From Streptomyces cavernae (lineage in GTDB: Bacteria > Actinomycetota > Actinomycetes > Streptomycetales > Streptomycetaceae), in NCBI RefSeq assembly GCF_004023625.1, contig NZ_RPDJ01000044.1, positions 1 through 64,000 of the forward strand: DNA of 64,000 nucleotides. Reading direction: 5' to 3'. Positions 43,566 to 52,113 of this stretch are shown in pieces. The notes under the pieces were generated by a model. The model had not been told where the DNA came from, did not search any database, and saw nothing but the letters and a program-made list of their open reading frames with translations. The position numbers were made by a program, and so were the translations under genes. How positions within the stretch are numbered: the first letter of the stretch is position 1; the number at the start of each line of letters is the position of its first letter.

Positions 43566-43628
43566 TGGGCCGACGCCGGTGCGCGGGGCAGGCTGAAGCT
43601 GTCGAAACGATCAGAAGGAGTGGCCCCC

Positions 43629-44072
43629 ATGACCACCAGGGACATCACCCCCCACGACGTCAGCGCCCACGACGTCAGCACCCATGACGTCAGCACCCAT
43701 GACGTCGCCGCCCTCGCTGTACGGATTCGGGCGGAAGGCGATGTGGACCGGGAAGCGCTCGCATACGTCCGGGCCAAGGTCGAGGCGGCCCTCGGCCGGC
43801 CGGGACTGCCGGCCGTCGGCGGCGAGGTCCGCGTCGTCAAGGCCTCGGCGCACCACGCCGAGCAGCCGTGGTCCGCGGGAGCCGAGATCCGGGTCGGGAA
43901 CACCCTCCTCGTCGTGCACGCCCGGGAGGCCACCGCGCACGAACTGGCGGACCGGCTGCAGGACCTGCTGCGCGGCCAGGCGGACCGGGCGGTCCACCGC
44001 CTCGACACGGCCCGCAGGGCGGCCACTCCACCCCCGTGGCGCCGGGGTGAGTCCGGCGGCGCCATGGCATAG
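43629..44072 (+). CDS. Putative RaiA/HPF-like ribosome-associated protein
   Basis: The 147-residue protein starts with a repetitive segment PHDVSAHDVSTHDVSTHDV. A domain of about 100 residues follows (VAALAVRIRAEGDVDREALA, YVRAKVEAALGRP, EVRVVKASAHHAEQPWSAGA, VGNTLLVVHAREATAHELAD, RLQDLLRGQADRAVHRLDTA). The beta-alpha-beta-beta-beta-alpha pattern and ending resemble the N-terminal domain of HPF/RaiA proteins, which bind the ribosome in dormancy. Similarity is by pattern only. AAGGAG lies 8 bases upstream, and tandem DosR-like boxes precede it. Confidence 0.6.
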   Translation: MTTRDITPHDVSAHDVSTHDVSTHDVAALAVRIRAEGDVDREALAYVRAKVEAALGRPGLPAVGGEVRVVKASAHHAEQPWSAGAEIRVGNTLLVVHAREATAHELADRLQDLLRGQADRAVHRLDTARRAATPPPWRRGESGGAMA

Positions 44073-44090
44073 GGCTCCTGTCGCTCCTAA

Positions 44091-44118
44091 CCTGCCACCT
44101 GCCACCTGCCACCTGCCA
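44091..44118. repeat. Four tandem CCTGCCA heptamers
   Basis: CCTGCCA is repeated four times without interruption just after the HPF-like gene. No function is evident. Confidence 0.8.
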
Positions 44119-44136
44119 CGCGATGTTGGCGCTTCC

Positions 44137-44168
44137 CCGACCCCCGGCCGCTCACGGCCGGGGGTCGG
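44137..44168. terminator. Hairpin terminator of the HPF-like gene
   Basis: CCGACCCCCGGCCG pairs perfectly with CGGCCGGGGGTCGG (14 bp) around CTCA, 65 bases after the stop. Confidence 0.75.
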
Positions 44169-44222
44169 CCGTTCGGCCTTCGCCGTGGCGGACTGGTGAC
44201 CGACCAGGTCCAGGCGGCAGGA

Positions 44223-44259
44223 GGGCAGTTCGGCCCGGGAGCTCGGGACCGGTCGGCCC
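44223..44259. promoter_or_regulatory. Two DosR/OsdR-like boxes before the CBS-BON gene
   Basis: GGGCAGTTCGGCCC (44223-44236) and GGGACCGGTCGGCCC (44245-44259) sit 22-23 bp apart like the pair at 43530. They are about 310-330 bases before the CBS start, so a long leader (44260-44565, no gene seen) would follow. Confidence 0.5.
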
Positions 44260-44565
44260 TGCCCCGTCACGCCGGTGCGCGGGAGGGTGAAGAGGTATCG
44301 AGGGGCCGGCCACCCGGGACCGTCCAACGGGACAGCAGCGGCCGGCCCGGGGACGCGAGCGCGGTCCCGAACGGAGGGCCCCGGTGGGCCGGGCGGCTGC
44401 TGCCGTACCGCGGGCCGGCCGGACCGGCCGCCCTCCCCCGAGAGCTCCGGCCCCCGATGCCACCGCGGGAGCACAGCGCCCGGCGGGGACAGGGGCGGCC
44501 CGCAGCGGCCGCACGCAGGCAAAACCGGTGGCCCTCCACAGGCACCAGCGGAGAAGGGAACTGCC

Positions 44566-45291
44566 GTGAAGACCTCCAAGGTCGGCGAAGTGATGACCCC
44601 CGACGTCATACAGGCGCACCGGGACACACCGTTCAAGGATGTGGCAAGGCTCCTGGCCCGGCACCGGATCAGCGGCCTGCCAGTGGTGGACGCCGACGAC
44701 AAAGTCCTCGGCGTCATCTCCGAAACCGACCTGGTACGTCGGCAGGCGGCGAAGGCCGAACGGGACCGGGGAGACCGTTTCCGGCTGCCGGCCCTGCGCC
44801 GGAAGGCACGTATCGCGGCGGCCAAGGCCCGTGCCATGACCGCCGGGCAACTGATGTCGACACCGGCGATCACCGTGCATCCGGAGCAACGCGTCGCTGA
44901 AGCCGCGCGGGTGATGGAGCGTCACCACATCGAACGGCTGCCCGTGGTGGACGAGGAGGACCGCCTGATCGGCATCGCCACTCGCCGCGACCTCCTGCGG
45001 GTCTTCCTGCGCACCGACGAGGAGATCCGAGGGGAGATCATCGACGAGGTCCTGACCCGCGCCATGTGCCTGCCGCCCCACACCGTCATCGTCTCGGTCC
45101 ACGACGGCACGGCCACGCTGGAGGGACGCCTGGAACGCCGTAGTGACATCCCGGTGGCCGTCCAGCTGACCTGGCGGGTGGACGGCGTGGTGGGCGTGAT
45201 GAACAGCCTCACCTTCCGCCACGACGACACCCGCCGACCGGAGAAGCACCCCTCCCGCCGGATCGCCCACCACTGGCTCCCCGAGCGGTGA
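44566..45291 (+). CDS. CBS-pair and BON domain protein (copy 1)
   Basis: The 241-residue protein has two CBS domains, at about 7-60 (GEVMTPDVIQAHRDTPFKDV, GLPVVDADDKVLGVISETDL) and 95-150 (LMSTPAITVHPEQRVAEAAR, RLPVVDEEDRLIGIATRRDL). A BON domain follows at about 160-220 (VSVHDGTATLEGRLERRSDI). CBS pairs bind adenine nucleotides and so report energy charge; BON binds membranes or lipids. The start is GTG with GAGAAGGGA upstream. It is a close paralogue of the gene at 48529, sharing the end IAHHWLPER, and flanks adhE. Confidence 0.9.
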   Translation: MKTSKVGEVMTPDVIQAHRDTPFKDVARLLARHRISGLPVVDADDKVLGVISETDLVRRQAAKAERDRGDRFRLPALRRKARIAAAKARAMTAGQLMSTPAITVHPEQRVAEAARVMERHHIERLPVVDEEDRLIGIATRRDLLRVFLRTDEEIRGEIIDEVLTRAMCLPPHTVIVSVHDGTATLEGRLERRSDIPVAVQLTWRVDGVVGVMNSLTFRHDDTRRPEKHPSRRIAHHWLPER

Positions 45292-45371
45292 CCCCCGGCG
45301 CCGGTTCGGAGCCGGGCATCGACCGCGCCCACAGACACAGCCGAATGCCAACCGGTACGCGATCCGGCACA

Positions 45372-45407
45372 CCTCGTGGTCAGGGCCGACCGGCCCTGAC
45401 CACGAGG
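45372..45407. promoter_or_regulatory. Perfect 17-bp inverted repeat with embedded DosR-like box
   Basis: CCTCGTGGTCAGGGCCG pairs perfectly with CGGCCCTGACCACGAGG around AC. The centre (45383-45396) is GGGCCGACCGGCCC. It lies 81 bases after the CBS gene and 163 before adhE, so it could end the former and activate the latter. Confidence 0.65.
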
Positions 45408-45569
45408 ACCGGTCGGGCCCCGGTAGGGACCTTTGATGCATGGGGCGGCGGCTCCCCCCTGCGAGACGGTCGCATTGGGAGCGGTACCGATCGCCCGTGG
45501 TGCCGCTCCCCCCGCACGGCACGCTGCCGGTTCTCCGGCCCACGACCTCGACGACGGAGGCGCAACCCC

Positions 45570-48230
45570 ATGACCCGACAGGACGCCCGAACCCACCCCG
45601 CCACCCCGGGCGGCGAGCCGTCCGAGACCGCCATCACGGTGGACCGGCTGGTCACGAACGGGCTCAAGGCTCTCGCCGACTACGAGGAGCTGACGCAGGA
45701 ACAGGTCGACCACATCGTCAAGAAGGCGTCGGTCGCCGCCCTGGACCGGCACACGGAACTCGCACGGCTCGCCGTGGAGGAGACCGGCCGCGGTGTCTTC
45801 GAGGACAAGGCGGCCAAGAACATGTTCGCGTGCGAGCACGTCACGCACAGCATGGGCCGTATGAAGACCGTCGGTGTCATCGCCCGTGACGACATCGAGG
45901 ACATGGTCGAGATCGCGGAACCGGTGGGTGTGGTGTGCGCGATCACTCCGGTCACCAATCCGACCTCCACCACGATCTTCAAGGCGCTGATGGCGCTGAA
46001 GACCCGCAACCCGGTCGTGTTCGCCTTCCACCCGTCGGCTCAGCGCTGCAGCGCCGAGGCGGCCCGGATCGTGCGCGACGCGGCCGTCGCCGCGGGGGCG
46101 CCGGTGAACTGCGTCCAGTGGATCGAAACCCCGTCGGTCGAGGCGACCGGCACGCTCATGCGCCACCCGGGTGTCTCGCTCATCCTCGCCACCGGGGGCA
46201 ACGCGATGGTCAAGGCCGCCTACTCGGCGGGCAAGCCCGCCCTGGGCGTCGGCGCGGGCAACGTCCCCGCCTACGTGCACAAGAGCGCCAAGCTGCGCCG
46301 GGCCGTCAACGACCTGGTGCTGTCGAAGTCGTTCGACAACGGCATGATCTGCGCCTCCGAGCAAGCCGTCATCCTGGACGACGAGATCTACGACGCCGCC
46401 TTGGCCGAGTTCCGCACGCTGCACGCCCACCTGGCGACCGCCGAGGAGAAGGCGAAGCTGGAAACGTTCCTGTTCCCGGCCGACCGGACGGGGAAGGGCT
46501 GCGAGCCCAAGGTCAACGCGGCCGCTGTAGGACAGAGCCCGGCATGGATCGCCGAACAGGCCGGCTTCACCGTTCCCGCCGGCACCTCCCTCATCCTGGT
46601 CGAGGCCGACCGGGTCGGCCCGGACGAGCCGCTCACCCGCGAGAAGCTCTGCCCGGTCCTCGCCGTCCTGCGGGCCGGCTCCGAGGAGCAGGGCTTCGCC
46701 CTGGCCGCCGACATGGTCGCCTTCCACGGCCAGGGCCACAGCGCCGTCATCCACACCGAGGACCGCGAGCTGGCCGAGGCGTACGGCAGGCGGATCAAGA
46801 CGGTGCGGATCATCGTCAACGCCCCGTCGTCACAGGGCGCCATCGGCGGCATCTACAACAGCCTCCTGCCGTCGCTGACCCTCGGCTGCGGCTCCTGGGG
46901 CAGCACGTCGGTGTCGAACAACGTCTCCGCCGCCCAGCTCCTGAACGTCAAGCGGGTCGGCACGCGCCGCAACAACCTGCAGTGGTTCAAGGTGCCGCCG
47001 AAGATCTACTTCGAGCCGCAGGCCATCCGTTACCTCGCCGCCATGCCGGACGTCCACCGCGTCACAATCGTCACCGACGCGACCATGACCCGCCTGGGCT
47101 TCGTCGACCGCGTCGACCGCGTCCTCAAGCGCCGTCCCGAGCCCGTGACGCTGCAGATCATCGACAACGTCGAACCGGAACCCAGCATCGACTCCGTGCA
47201 GCGCGGTGCCCGCCTCATGCGGGACTTCCGCCCGGACACGATCATCGCGCTCGGCGGCGGTTCACCCATGGACGCGGCCAAGGTGATGTGGCTGCTCTAC
47301 GAGCACCCGGACATCGACTTCGCCGACATGCGGCACAAGTTCTCCGACATCCGCAAGCGCGCCTTCCGCTTCCCGACCCTGGGCAGCCGGGCTCGCCTGG
47401 TGTGCGTGCCCACCACCTCCGGCACCGGCGCCGAGGTCACCCCGTTCGCGGTCATCTCCGACGCGGCCACCGGCAAGAAGTACCCGCTCGCCGACTACGC
47501 GCTCACCCCGAGCGTGGCCATCGTCGACCCCCTCCTGACCACCGCCCTGCCCCCGGCCCTGGCCGCCGACAGCGGCTTCGACGCCCTCACCCACGCCATC
47601 GAGGCGTACGTCTCCGTCTACGCCAACGACTTCACCGACGGCCTCGCCCTGCACGCGATCCGCCTGATCTTCGACCACCTCGAAGCCGCGGTGAACGACC
47701 GCGAGGGCTCGGCGGAGGCCCGGGAGAAGATGCACAACGCCGGCACCATCGCGGGCATGGCCTTCGGCAACGCCTTCCTCGGCATCGTCCACGCCATGTC
47801 CCACACCCTCGGCGCCACCTTCCACATCGCGCACGGCCGCACCAACGCCGTCCTGCTGCCGCATGTCATCCGCTACAACGGCACCGTCCCGACCAAGCTC
47901 ACGGGCTGGCCCAAGTACGAGAGCTACCGCGCTCCCGAGCGCTTCCAGGACATCGCCCGCGCCCTCGGTCTGCCCGCCGCCACCCCACAGGCCGGTGTGG
48001 AGGCCCTCGCCCGGGCCGTCGAGCGCCTGCGCGACGCCGTGGGCATCGAGCCGTCGTTCCGGTCCCTCGGCGTCGACGAACGCGCTTTCCTCGACGCCCT
48101 GCCCCAACAGGCCCTCAACGCCTATGAGGACCAGTGCGCACCCGCCAACCCGCGGATGCCCATGCTGGACGACATGCGGGAGCTGATGCGAGCGTCCTAC
48201 TACGGACCGGCCGACGCACCTGCCGAGTAG
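45570..48230 (+). CDS. adhE: Bifunctional acetaldehyde-CoA/alcohol dehydrogenase
   Basis: The 886-residue fusion reduces acetyl-CoA to ethanol with two NADH, a fermentative redox outlet. The N-terminal aldehyde dehydrogenase half has VGVVCAITPVTNPTSTTIFK and the catalytic Cys in SFDNGMICASEQAVIL. The C-terminal iron alcohol dehydrogenase half has ALGGGSPMDAAKVMWLLYEH, PTTSGTGAEVTPFAVISD, and the metal ligands in DALTHAIEAYVS and HAMSHTLGATFHIAHGRTNA. The ATG follows GGAGG by nine bases. An AdhE in an aerobic streptomycete fits survival without oxygen. It lies between two CBS-BON paralogues. Confidence 0.96.
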   Translation: MTRQDARTHPATPGGEPSETAITVDRLVTNGLKALADYEELTQEQVDHIVKKASVAALDRHTELARLAVEETGRGVFEDKAAKNMFACEHVTHSMGRMKTVGVIARDDIEDMVEIAEPVGVVCAITPVTNPTSTTIFKALMALKTRNPVVFAFHPSAQRCSAEAARIVRDAAVAAGAPVNCVQWIETPSVEATGTLMRHPGVSLILATGGNAMVKAAYSAGKPALGVGAGNVPAYVHKSAKLRRAVNDLVLSKSFDNGMICASEQAVILDDEIYDAALAEFRTLHAHLATAEEKAKLETFLFPADRTGKGCEPKVNAAAVGQSPAWIAEQAGFTVPAGTSLILVEADRVGPDEPLTREKLCPVLAVLRAGSEEQGFALAADMVAFHGQGHSAVIHTEDRELAEAYGRRIKTVRIIVNAPSSQGAIGGIYNSLLPSLTLGCGSWGSTSVSNNVSAAQLLNVKRVGTRRNNLQWFKVPPKIYFEPQAIRYLAAMPDVHRVTIVTDATMTRLGFVDRVDRVLKRRPEPVTLQIIDNVEPEPSIDSVQRGARLMRDFRPDTIIALGGGSPMDAAKVMWLLYEHPDIDFADMRHKFSDIRKRAFRFPTLGSRARLVCVPTTSGTGAEVTPFAVISDAATGKKYPLADYALTPSVAIVDPLLTTALPPALAADSGFDALTHAIEAYVSVYANDFTDGLALHAIRLIFDHLEAAVNDREGSAEAREKMHNAGTIAGMAFGNAFLGIVHAMSHTLGATFHIAHGRTNAVLLPHVIRYNGTVPTKLTGWPKYESYRAPERFQDIARALGLPAATPQAGVEALARAVERLRDAVGIEPSFRSLGVDERAFLDALPQQALNAYEDQCAPANPRMPMLDDMRELMRASYYGPADAPAE

Positions 48231-48317
48231 GCCCATGCAGCGGGCGGCGCGAGGCCGAGCAGACTTGGTATGTGATCGGCCTGGCTGCGACGCCCGGTCG
48301 GTGGCCACGCCGGTCCC

Positions 48318-48364
48318 GGGCCGGATCGTCGCGGCCGGCGTCCCCGGCCGGGACGATCCGGCCC
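48318..48364. terminator. Long hairpin downstream of adhE
   Basis: GGGCCGGATCGTC pairs perfectly with GACGATCCGGCCC (13 bp); the 21-base loop can itself fold (CCGGC / GCCGG). It starts 87 bases beyond the adhE stop. Confidence 0.6.
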
Positions 48365-48396
48365 CGTCGCGAGCGGGCAGGTCGGCCCCCCGGGCA

Positions 48397-48410
48397 GGGC
48401 ACATCGGCCC
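48397..48410. promoter_or_regulatory. DosR/OsdR-like box (imperfect)
   Basis: GGGCACATCGGCCC matches the right half-site fully and the left half-site partly, 118 bases before the second CBS-BON gene. Confidence 0.4.
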
Positions 48411-48528
48411 GTGTGCGCGAGGCGGCCGGCCGTCAGGCTGGAAGGGGGCAGGCCGCACGCCGGAGAGCGAGCGGGGAGGAGCGTCGCCGCTCCCTCCCCG
48501 GCTCGCCGCGGCGAAGGAGGAGTACGCC

Positions 48529-49272
48529 ATGAAGACCCAGACCGTCGGCGACGTCATGACCAGCGACGTCGTCCAGGCGCACCTGGAGACGCCGTTCAAG
48601 GATGTGGTCCGGCTGCTGGACCGGCACCGAATCGGCGGGCTGCCGGTCGTGGATCACGACGACAAGGTGCTCGGGGTGATCTCCGGTACTGATCTGGTGC
48701 GCGGGCAGGCAGCCCGAGCGGAGCCCGGCGTGCGGGACGACAAGGGCCACGGCCGTCGATCCCGGCTGCCCGGCCTACGACACCCATGGCGCGGCGCGGC
48801 TGCTGAGGCCCGCGCCACCACAGCCGCCGACCTCATGACGACGCCCGCGATCACGGTGCACCCCGAGCAGGCCGTCCCGGACGCCGCGCGTGTGATGGAG
48901 CGTCACCACATCGAGCGGCTGCCCGTGGTGGACGAGGAGGACCGTCTGATCGGCATCGCCACCCGGCGCGATCTGCTGCGGGTCTTCCTTTGCACGGACG
49001 AGGACATCCGCCACCAGGTGATCGACGAGGTGCTGGTGGGCGCTCTGGGCCTGCCGTCCGATGCCGTCGTCGTCTCCGTCCGGGACGGGATGGTCAGGCT
49101 GGAAGGGCGCCTGGAGCACCGCAGCGAGATCCCAGAGGTGATCCGTGCGGTGTGGCGGGTGGACGGGGTGGTCGGTGTGGTCAACAGCCTGACCTTCCGG
49201 ATCGACGACATCCACCCGCCCCGGAAGCACCCGTCCCGCAGGATCGCCCACCACTGGCTGCCGGAGCGGTGA
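48529..49272 (+). CDS. CBS-pair and BON domain protein (copy 2)
   Basis: The 247-residue protein has the same layout as the gene at 44566: CBS 1 (GDVMTSDVVQAHLETPFKDV, GLPVVDHDDKVLGVISGTDL), CBS 2 (LMTTPAITVHPEQAVPDAAR, ERLPVVDEEDRLIGIATRRD) and BON (VSVRDGMVRLEGRLEHRSEI). The linker between the CBS domains differs and the central and C-terminal stretches are almost identical, so the two arose by duplication. AAGGAGG precedes the ATG. It probably senses adenylates under energy stress. Confidence 0.9.
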   Translation: MKTQTVGDVMTSDVVQAHLETPFKDVVRLLDRHRIGGLPVVDHDDKVLGVISGTDLVRGQAARAEPGVRDDKGHGRRSRLPGLRHPWRGAAAEARATTAADLMTTPAITVHPEQAVPDAARVMERHHIERLPVVDEEDRLIGIATRRDLLRVFLCTDEDIRHQVIDEVLVGALGLPSDAVVVSVRDGMVRLEGRLEHRSEIPEVIRAVWRVDGVVGVVNSLTFRIDDIHPPRKHPSRRIAHHWLPER

Positions 49273-49713
49273 CCCGGCGGCGCATCGCCCAGGCAGCGCC
49301 GCGCGCCAGGTTCGGGCCGGAGCCGGGCGCGCAGACCGACCGGCGGGAGCCGTTCACACGGCTCCCGCCCGTCGGCGTCGGTCGGAATGCGCGGGGGCTG
49401 TGGCGCGGCGGAGAAGGCTTCGCCCCCTCCGCCGAGCACAAGGCCTGCCCGCGCGTCCCCGGTGGCAAGGGGCGTCCGTCGGGCTCAGCCCGGGTAAAGG
49501 CGGGAGGACCCATCCGCTTCTCGCGGATCCTGATTGCGCGGTGCGCGAGCTCGGGCTCGCTTCTCCGCGTCTCTGTGCCGGGTCCTTCCGCCGATTCCAT
49601 GGAAACACGCGGTCGTACGGCACGACCAGGGCCGGGTGGGCCGTCTGAACGGTCCACCCGGCCCTGTAGTGCCGCTGGGCGTGACGCGGATGCCGCGGAC
49701 GCGGGCAGTCGGC
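49273..49713. other. Intergenic region between convergent CBS-BON and USP genes
   Basis: About 440 bases hold the terminator at 49627-49666. Short frames here have no family features or ribosome binding sites, so no gene is called. Confidence 0.55.
49627..49666. terminator. Bidirectional hairpin terminator
   Basis: CAGGGCCGGGTGGGCCGT pairs with ACGGTCCACCCGGCCCTG (17 of 18 positions) around CTGA, between convergent genes. Confidence 0.75.
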
Positions 49714-50553
49714 TCACCGTTGCCGCACGGCCGGCACCATGACCACGGGGCAGTGGGAGCGATGCAGCAGGGTGTGCGCGACCGGCCGCAGGTGTGGGCC
49801 GAGCTTATGACCGTGAGGGTGGGCGCCGATGACGACGACGGCGGCCTCGCGGGTGGCCTCCAGCAGCGTATGTGCCGGGGCGGCGCGGACGACGCGGGTC
49901 GCCACTCCGACGTCGGGGTGCCGCTCCCGCAGCCGGGCCATCGTGAAGCGCGGCACCGCCTCCTCGGCCCTGCCGTGCCGGGCCTCCTCCTGCTGCCCGG
50001 GGCTGGTCGCGGGCAGGAGCGAGGGCAGTTCGGGTGTGCTGTGCCGGTGCGTCCAGGAATGCAGGACACTCAGCCCGGTACCGCGCCGCTCCGCCTCCTC
50101 GAAGGCATAGGCGGCGGCGTCCTCGTCGGCGTCGCCCTCCAGGCCGAGCAGCACATCACCGCCGTCACCGCACCGGTGATCGCCGCGTACGACGAGCAGT
50201 GGACTGTGCATATGGGCAGCCAGACGCAGGCTCACCGAGCCGAACACCAGGCCGGTGAGCCCACCGAACCCCCGGGTGCCGACGACGGTGAGGGCCGCAC
50301 GCTCGCTCTCACGCGTCAGCGCCGCCACGGCTCCGCCCTCGGCGGCTTCGGCCACCACGGGCAGACCGGGGTGGCGCTCACGCACTCGTAAAACGGCCGA
50401 CGCGAGGACCGGTCCGGCCGCGTCGACGTCGGGCACGGCGTACACGACACGCAGGGCCGCGCCCCGCCGCGCCGCTTCCCCCGCGGCCCAGTCCAGTGCC
50501 CGTACGGCGACGAGTGAGCCGTCCACTCCGACGACCACGTGCTGGAGAGTCAT
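49714..50553 (-). CDS. Universal stress protein, tandem UspA domains
   Basis: The 279-residue protein has two UspA folds. Domain 1 is at about 1-140 (VVVGVDGSLVAVRALDWAAG, ALTVVGTRGFGGLTGLVFGS VS) and domain 2 at about 150-278 (AVVVIGAHPHGHKLGPHLRP). The first domain keeps the G-2x-G-9x-G(S/T) ATP-binding motif; the second is altered. Tandem USPs of this type are typical of the DosR regulon in mycobacteria and of the OsdR locus in Streptomyces. A DosR-like box lies 114 bases upstream. Confidence 0.92.
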   Translation of the reverse strand: MTLQHVVVGVDGSLVAVRALDWAAGEAARRGAALRVVYAVPDVDAAGPVLASAVLRVRERHPGLPVVAEAAEGGAVAALTRESERAALTVVGTRGFGGLTGLVFGSVSLRLAAHMHSPLLVVRGDHRCGDGGDVLLGLEGDADEDAAAYAFEEAERRGTGLSVLHSWTHRHSTPELPSLLPATSPGQQEEARHGRAEEAVPRFTMARLRERHPDVGVATRVVRAAPAHTLLEATREAAVVVIGAHPHGHKLGPHLRPVAHTLLHRSHCPVVMVPAVRQR

Positions 50554-50667
50554 CTCGCAGCCCCCTTCCTGATCCGTGGTGCTCCTCAGGCCGATGTTCG
50601 TCGCCCGCCAGGGTTCGGGGCAGGGGCCGCCGCGTACCGTCACCGCGCCACACGGCCCTTGTCCGTG

Positions 50668-50681
50668 GGGCCGTTCGGCCC
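50668..50681. promoter_or_regulatory. DosR/OsdR-like box of the USP gene
   Basis: GGGCCGTTCGGCCC, 114 bases before the USP start on the minus strand. Confidence 0.6.
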
Positions 50682-50693
50682 CTTCGACGGCGG

Positions 50694-51134
50694 TCAGGAA
50701 GACAGGTCCAGCCCGTACATGCTGTGTCCGCCCACGAGTTCGCGGCCGGTGACCAGTTCGGGCTCGATGCGCACGAACACGCCGTCGGGCGAGGGCGCCC
50801 AGGGACGCGGGCCGGTCCGGGACAGCCGTTCATGCGCGGCGGTGCCGGTGACCACGGTGGCCCGTCCGGTGACGACGACACTCCAGCCGGAGTGCGCGAC
50901 CGGGTCGACCTCGTCGGTCTCGAAGGCGACCACCGTGCCATCGACAGCGCGCACCAGTTCCGAGCCGGCCGAGGTCCGCAAGACCACCGAACCGTCGTCG
51001 TCCAGGCGGAAATTGACGGGCAGCACCGCGGGCAGCGCGCGGCGTGTGAAGACGATGCGTCCGACGGGGACCTTCGCCATCAACCGCAGACACTCCCGCC
51101 GCCCCAGCTCGCGGAAACCGTCGTTCGCATCCAT
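50694..51134 (-). CDS. Pyridoxamine 5'-phosphate oxidase-fold (PPOX) protein
   Basis: The 146-residue protein has the split-barrel flavin fold: GFRELGRRECLRLMAKVPVG, RIVFTRRALPAVLPVNFRLD, GSVVLRTSAGSELVRAVDGT and VDPVAHSGWSVVVTGRATVV. This pattern is that of small FMN- or F420-binding proteins such as those in the mycobacterial DosR regulon (Rv2004c/Rv3131 neighbourhoods contain similar ones). The start is uncertain: ATG 51179 has GGAGG too close, so 51134 was chosen. Activity is unknown. Confidence 0.8.
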   Translation of the reverse strand: MDANDGFRELGRRECLRLMAKVPVGRIVFTRRALPAVLPVNFRLDDDGSVVLRTSAGSELVRAVDGTVVAFETDEVDPVAHSGWSVVVTGRATVVTGTAAHERLSRTGPRPWAPSPDGVFVRIEPELVTGRELVGGHSMYGLDLSS

Positions 51135-51420
51135 CAGCCCGTCCGTCTCTTGCCCGACACAACGCGTATGAGGTTCCATCCTCCGCCGCGCCGGTTCCGG
51201 GGGGAGGGGCCATGGGTCCCGGACCGGCCGGAGAGGGGCCCCGGCCGGAGGGACGATTGTCACCGACCGGAGGGCGCCGGCGGACGGCGGCATGGTCCGC
51301 CGCCCGGTGCGGGCGACGGGGCCGCCGCGTACCCACAGCTCGCGCTGCCCTTCCGAAAGGTCCGCCCGGCATGGCGGCCCGCCCCGTCGGGCCCATGGGC
51401 CCCACCCGACGTGCAGGGTG

Positions 51421-51435
51421 GGGACCGATCGGCCC
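51421..51435. promoter_or_regulatory. DosR/OsdR-like box before the STAS gene
   Basis: GGGACCGATCGGCCC, 36 bases before the STAS start. The close position fits an activator at -35. Confidence 0.6.
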
Positions 51436-51471
51436 TACCCTGCACCCGCATGTTCCGGCTTGTCTCGGAGC

Positions 51472-51864
51472 ATGTCCGAAACCTGGCCCGATACCGGGCC
51501 CCGCCACATCGAACGGTGGATCTGCGGGACGACCGTGGTGGAGCTGAGCGGCGAGATCGACATCCTGACTGCGCCGTCCGTATCGGCACACCTCGACGCC
51601 CTGACCGCCTGCCCGCACCCCGACCTGGTCGTGGACCTGCGCACCGTGTCGTTCATCGACTGCTCCGGCCTGAGCACACTGTGCCGCGCTCGGAAGCGGG
51701 CCCTCGAGCAGCGGGGCCGACTGCGACTCGTCGCCGACAGTGCCCGCTTTCTGCGGATCCTTAGGTACGCCGGTCTGTCCGGGGTCTTCGAAGTGCACCG
51801 CCGACTCTCCGAGGCTCTCGCGGGTACTCCCCGGCAGAGCGTCGTCCCTGCGGCTGCCCGCTGA
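51472..51864 (+). CDS. STAS-domain anti-sigma factor antagonist-like protein
   Basis: The 130-residue protein has a STAS domain with VVELSGEIDILTAPSVSAHL and the phosphorylatable Ser region LRTVSFIDCSGLSTLCRARK, as in SpoIIAA/RsbV-type antagonists. It would bind an anti-sigma kinase and free a SigB/SigF-type sigma factor. The start is uncertain because CGGAG is only one base from the ATG; the short distance from the DosR-like box makes a short leader plausible. No partner kinase is adjacent. Confidence 0.82.
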   Translation: MSETWPDTGPRHIERWICGTTVVELSGEIDILTAPSVSAHLDALTACPHPDLVVDLRTVSFIDCSGLSTLCRARKRALEQRGRLRLVADSARFLRILRYAGLSGVFEVHRRLSEALAGTPRQSVVPAAAR

Positions 51865-51963
51865 CCAGTCCCTGGCGGCGGGCACCGCCTGTGCGGACGG
51901 GACGGTCGTCCGACGACGCACGTCATGAACACGGCGCCGCCGGTGCCCGGTGGTGCCGGGCCA

Positions 51964-51977
51964 GGGCCGAACGGCCC
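51964..51977. promoter_or_regulatory. DosR/OsdR-like box before the Rv1733c-like gene
   Basis: GGGCCGAACGGCCC, identical to the box at 32724, 136 bases before the next start codon. Confidence 0.6.
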
Positions 51978-52113
51978 CCTTCCCAGGCCGAGTCGGTCCC
52001 GGTCGGCCTCAAGGTGACCCCTGGTCGGCCCACGCCACGGCGTCTGCCGGGCTGCCACCGTGCTGACTGGGACCACAACGCCGGCGGGGACCACGACGAG
52101 GAGGTGCGGACCG

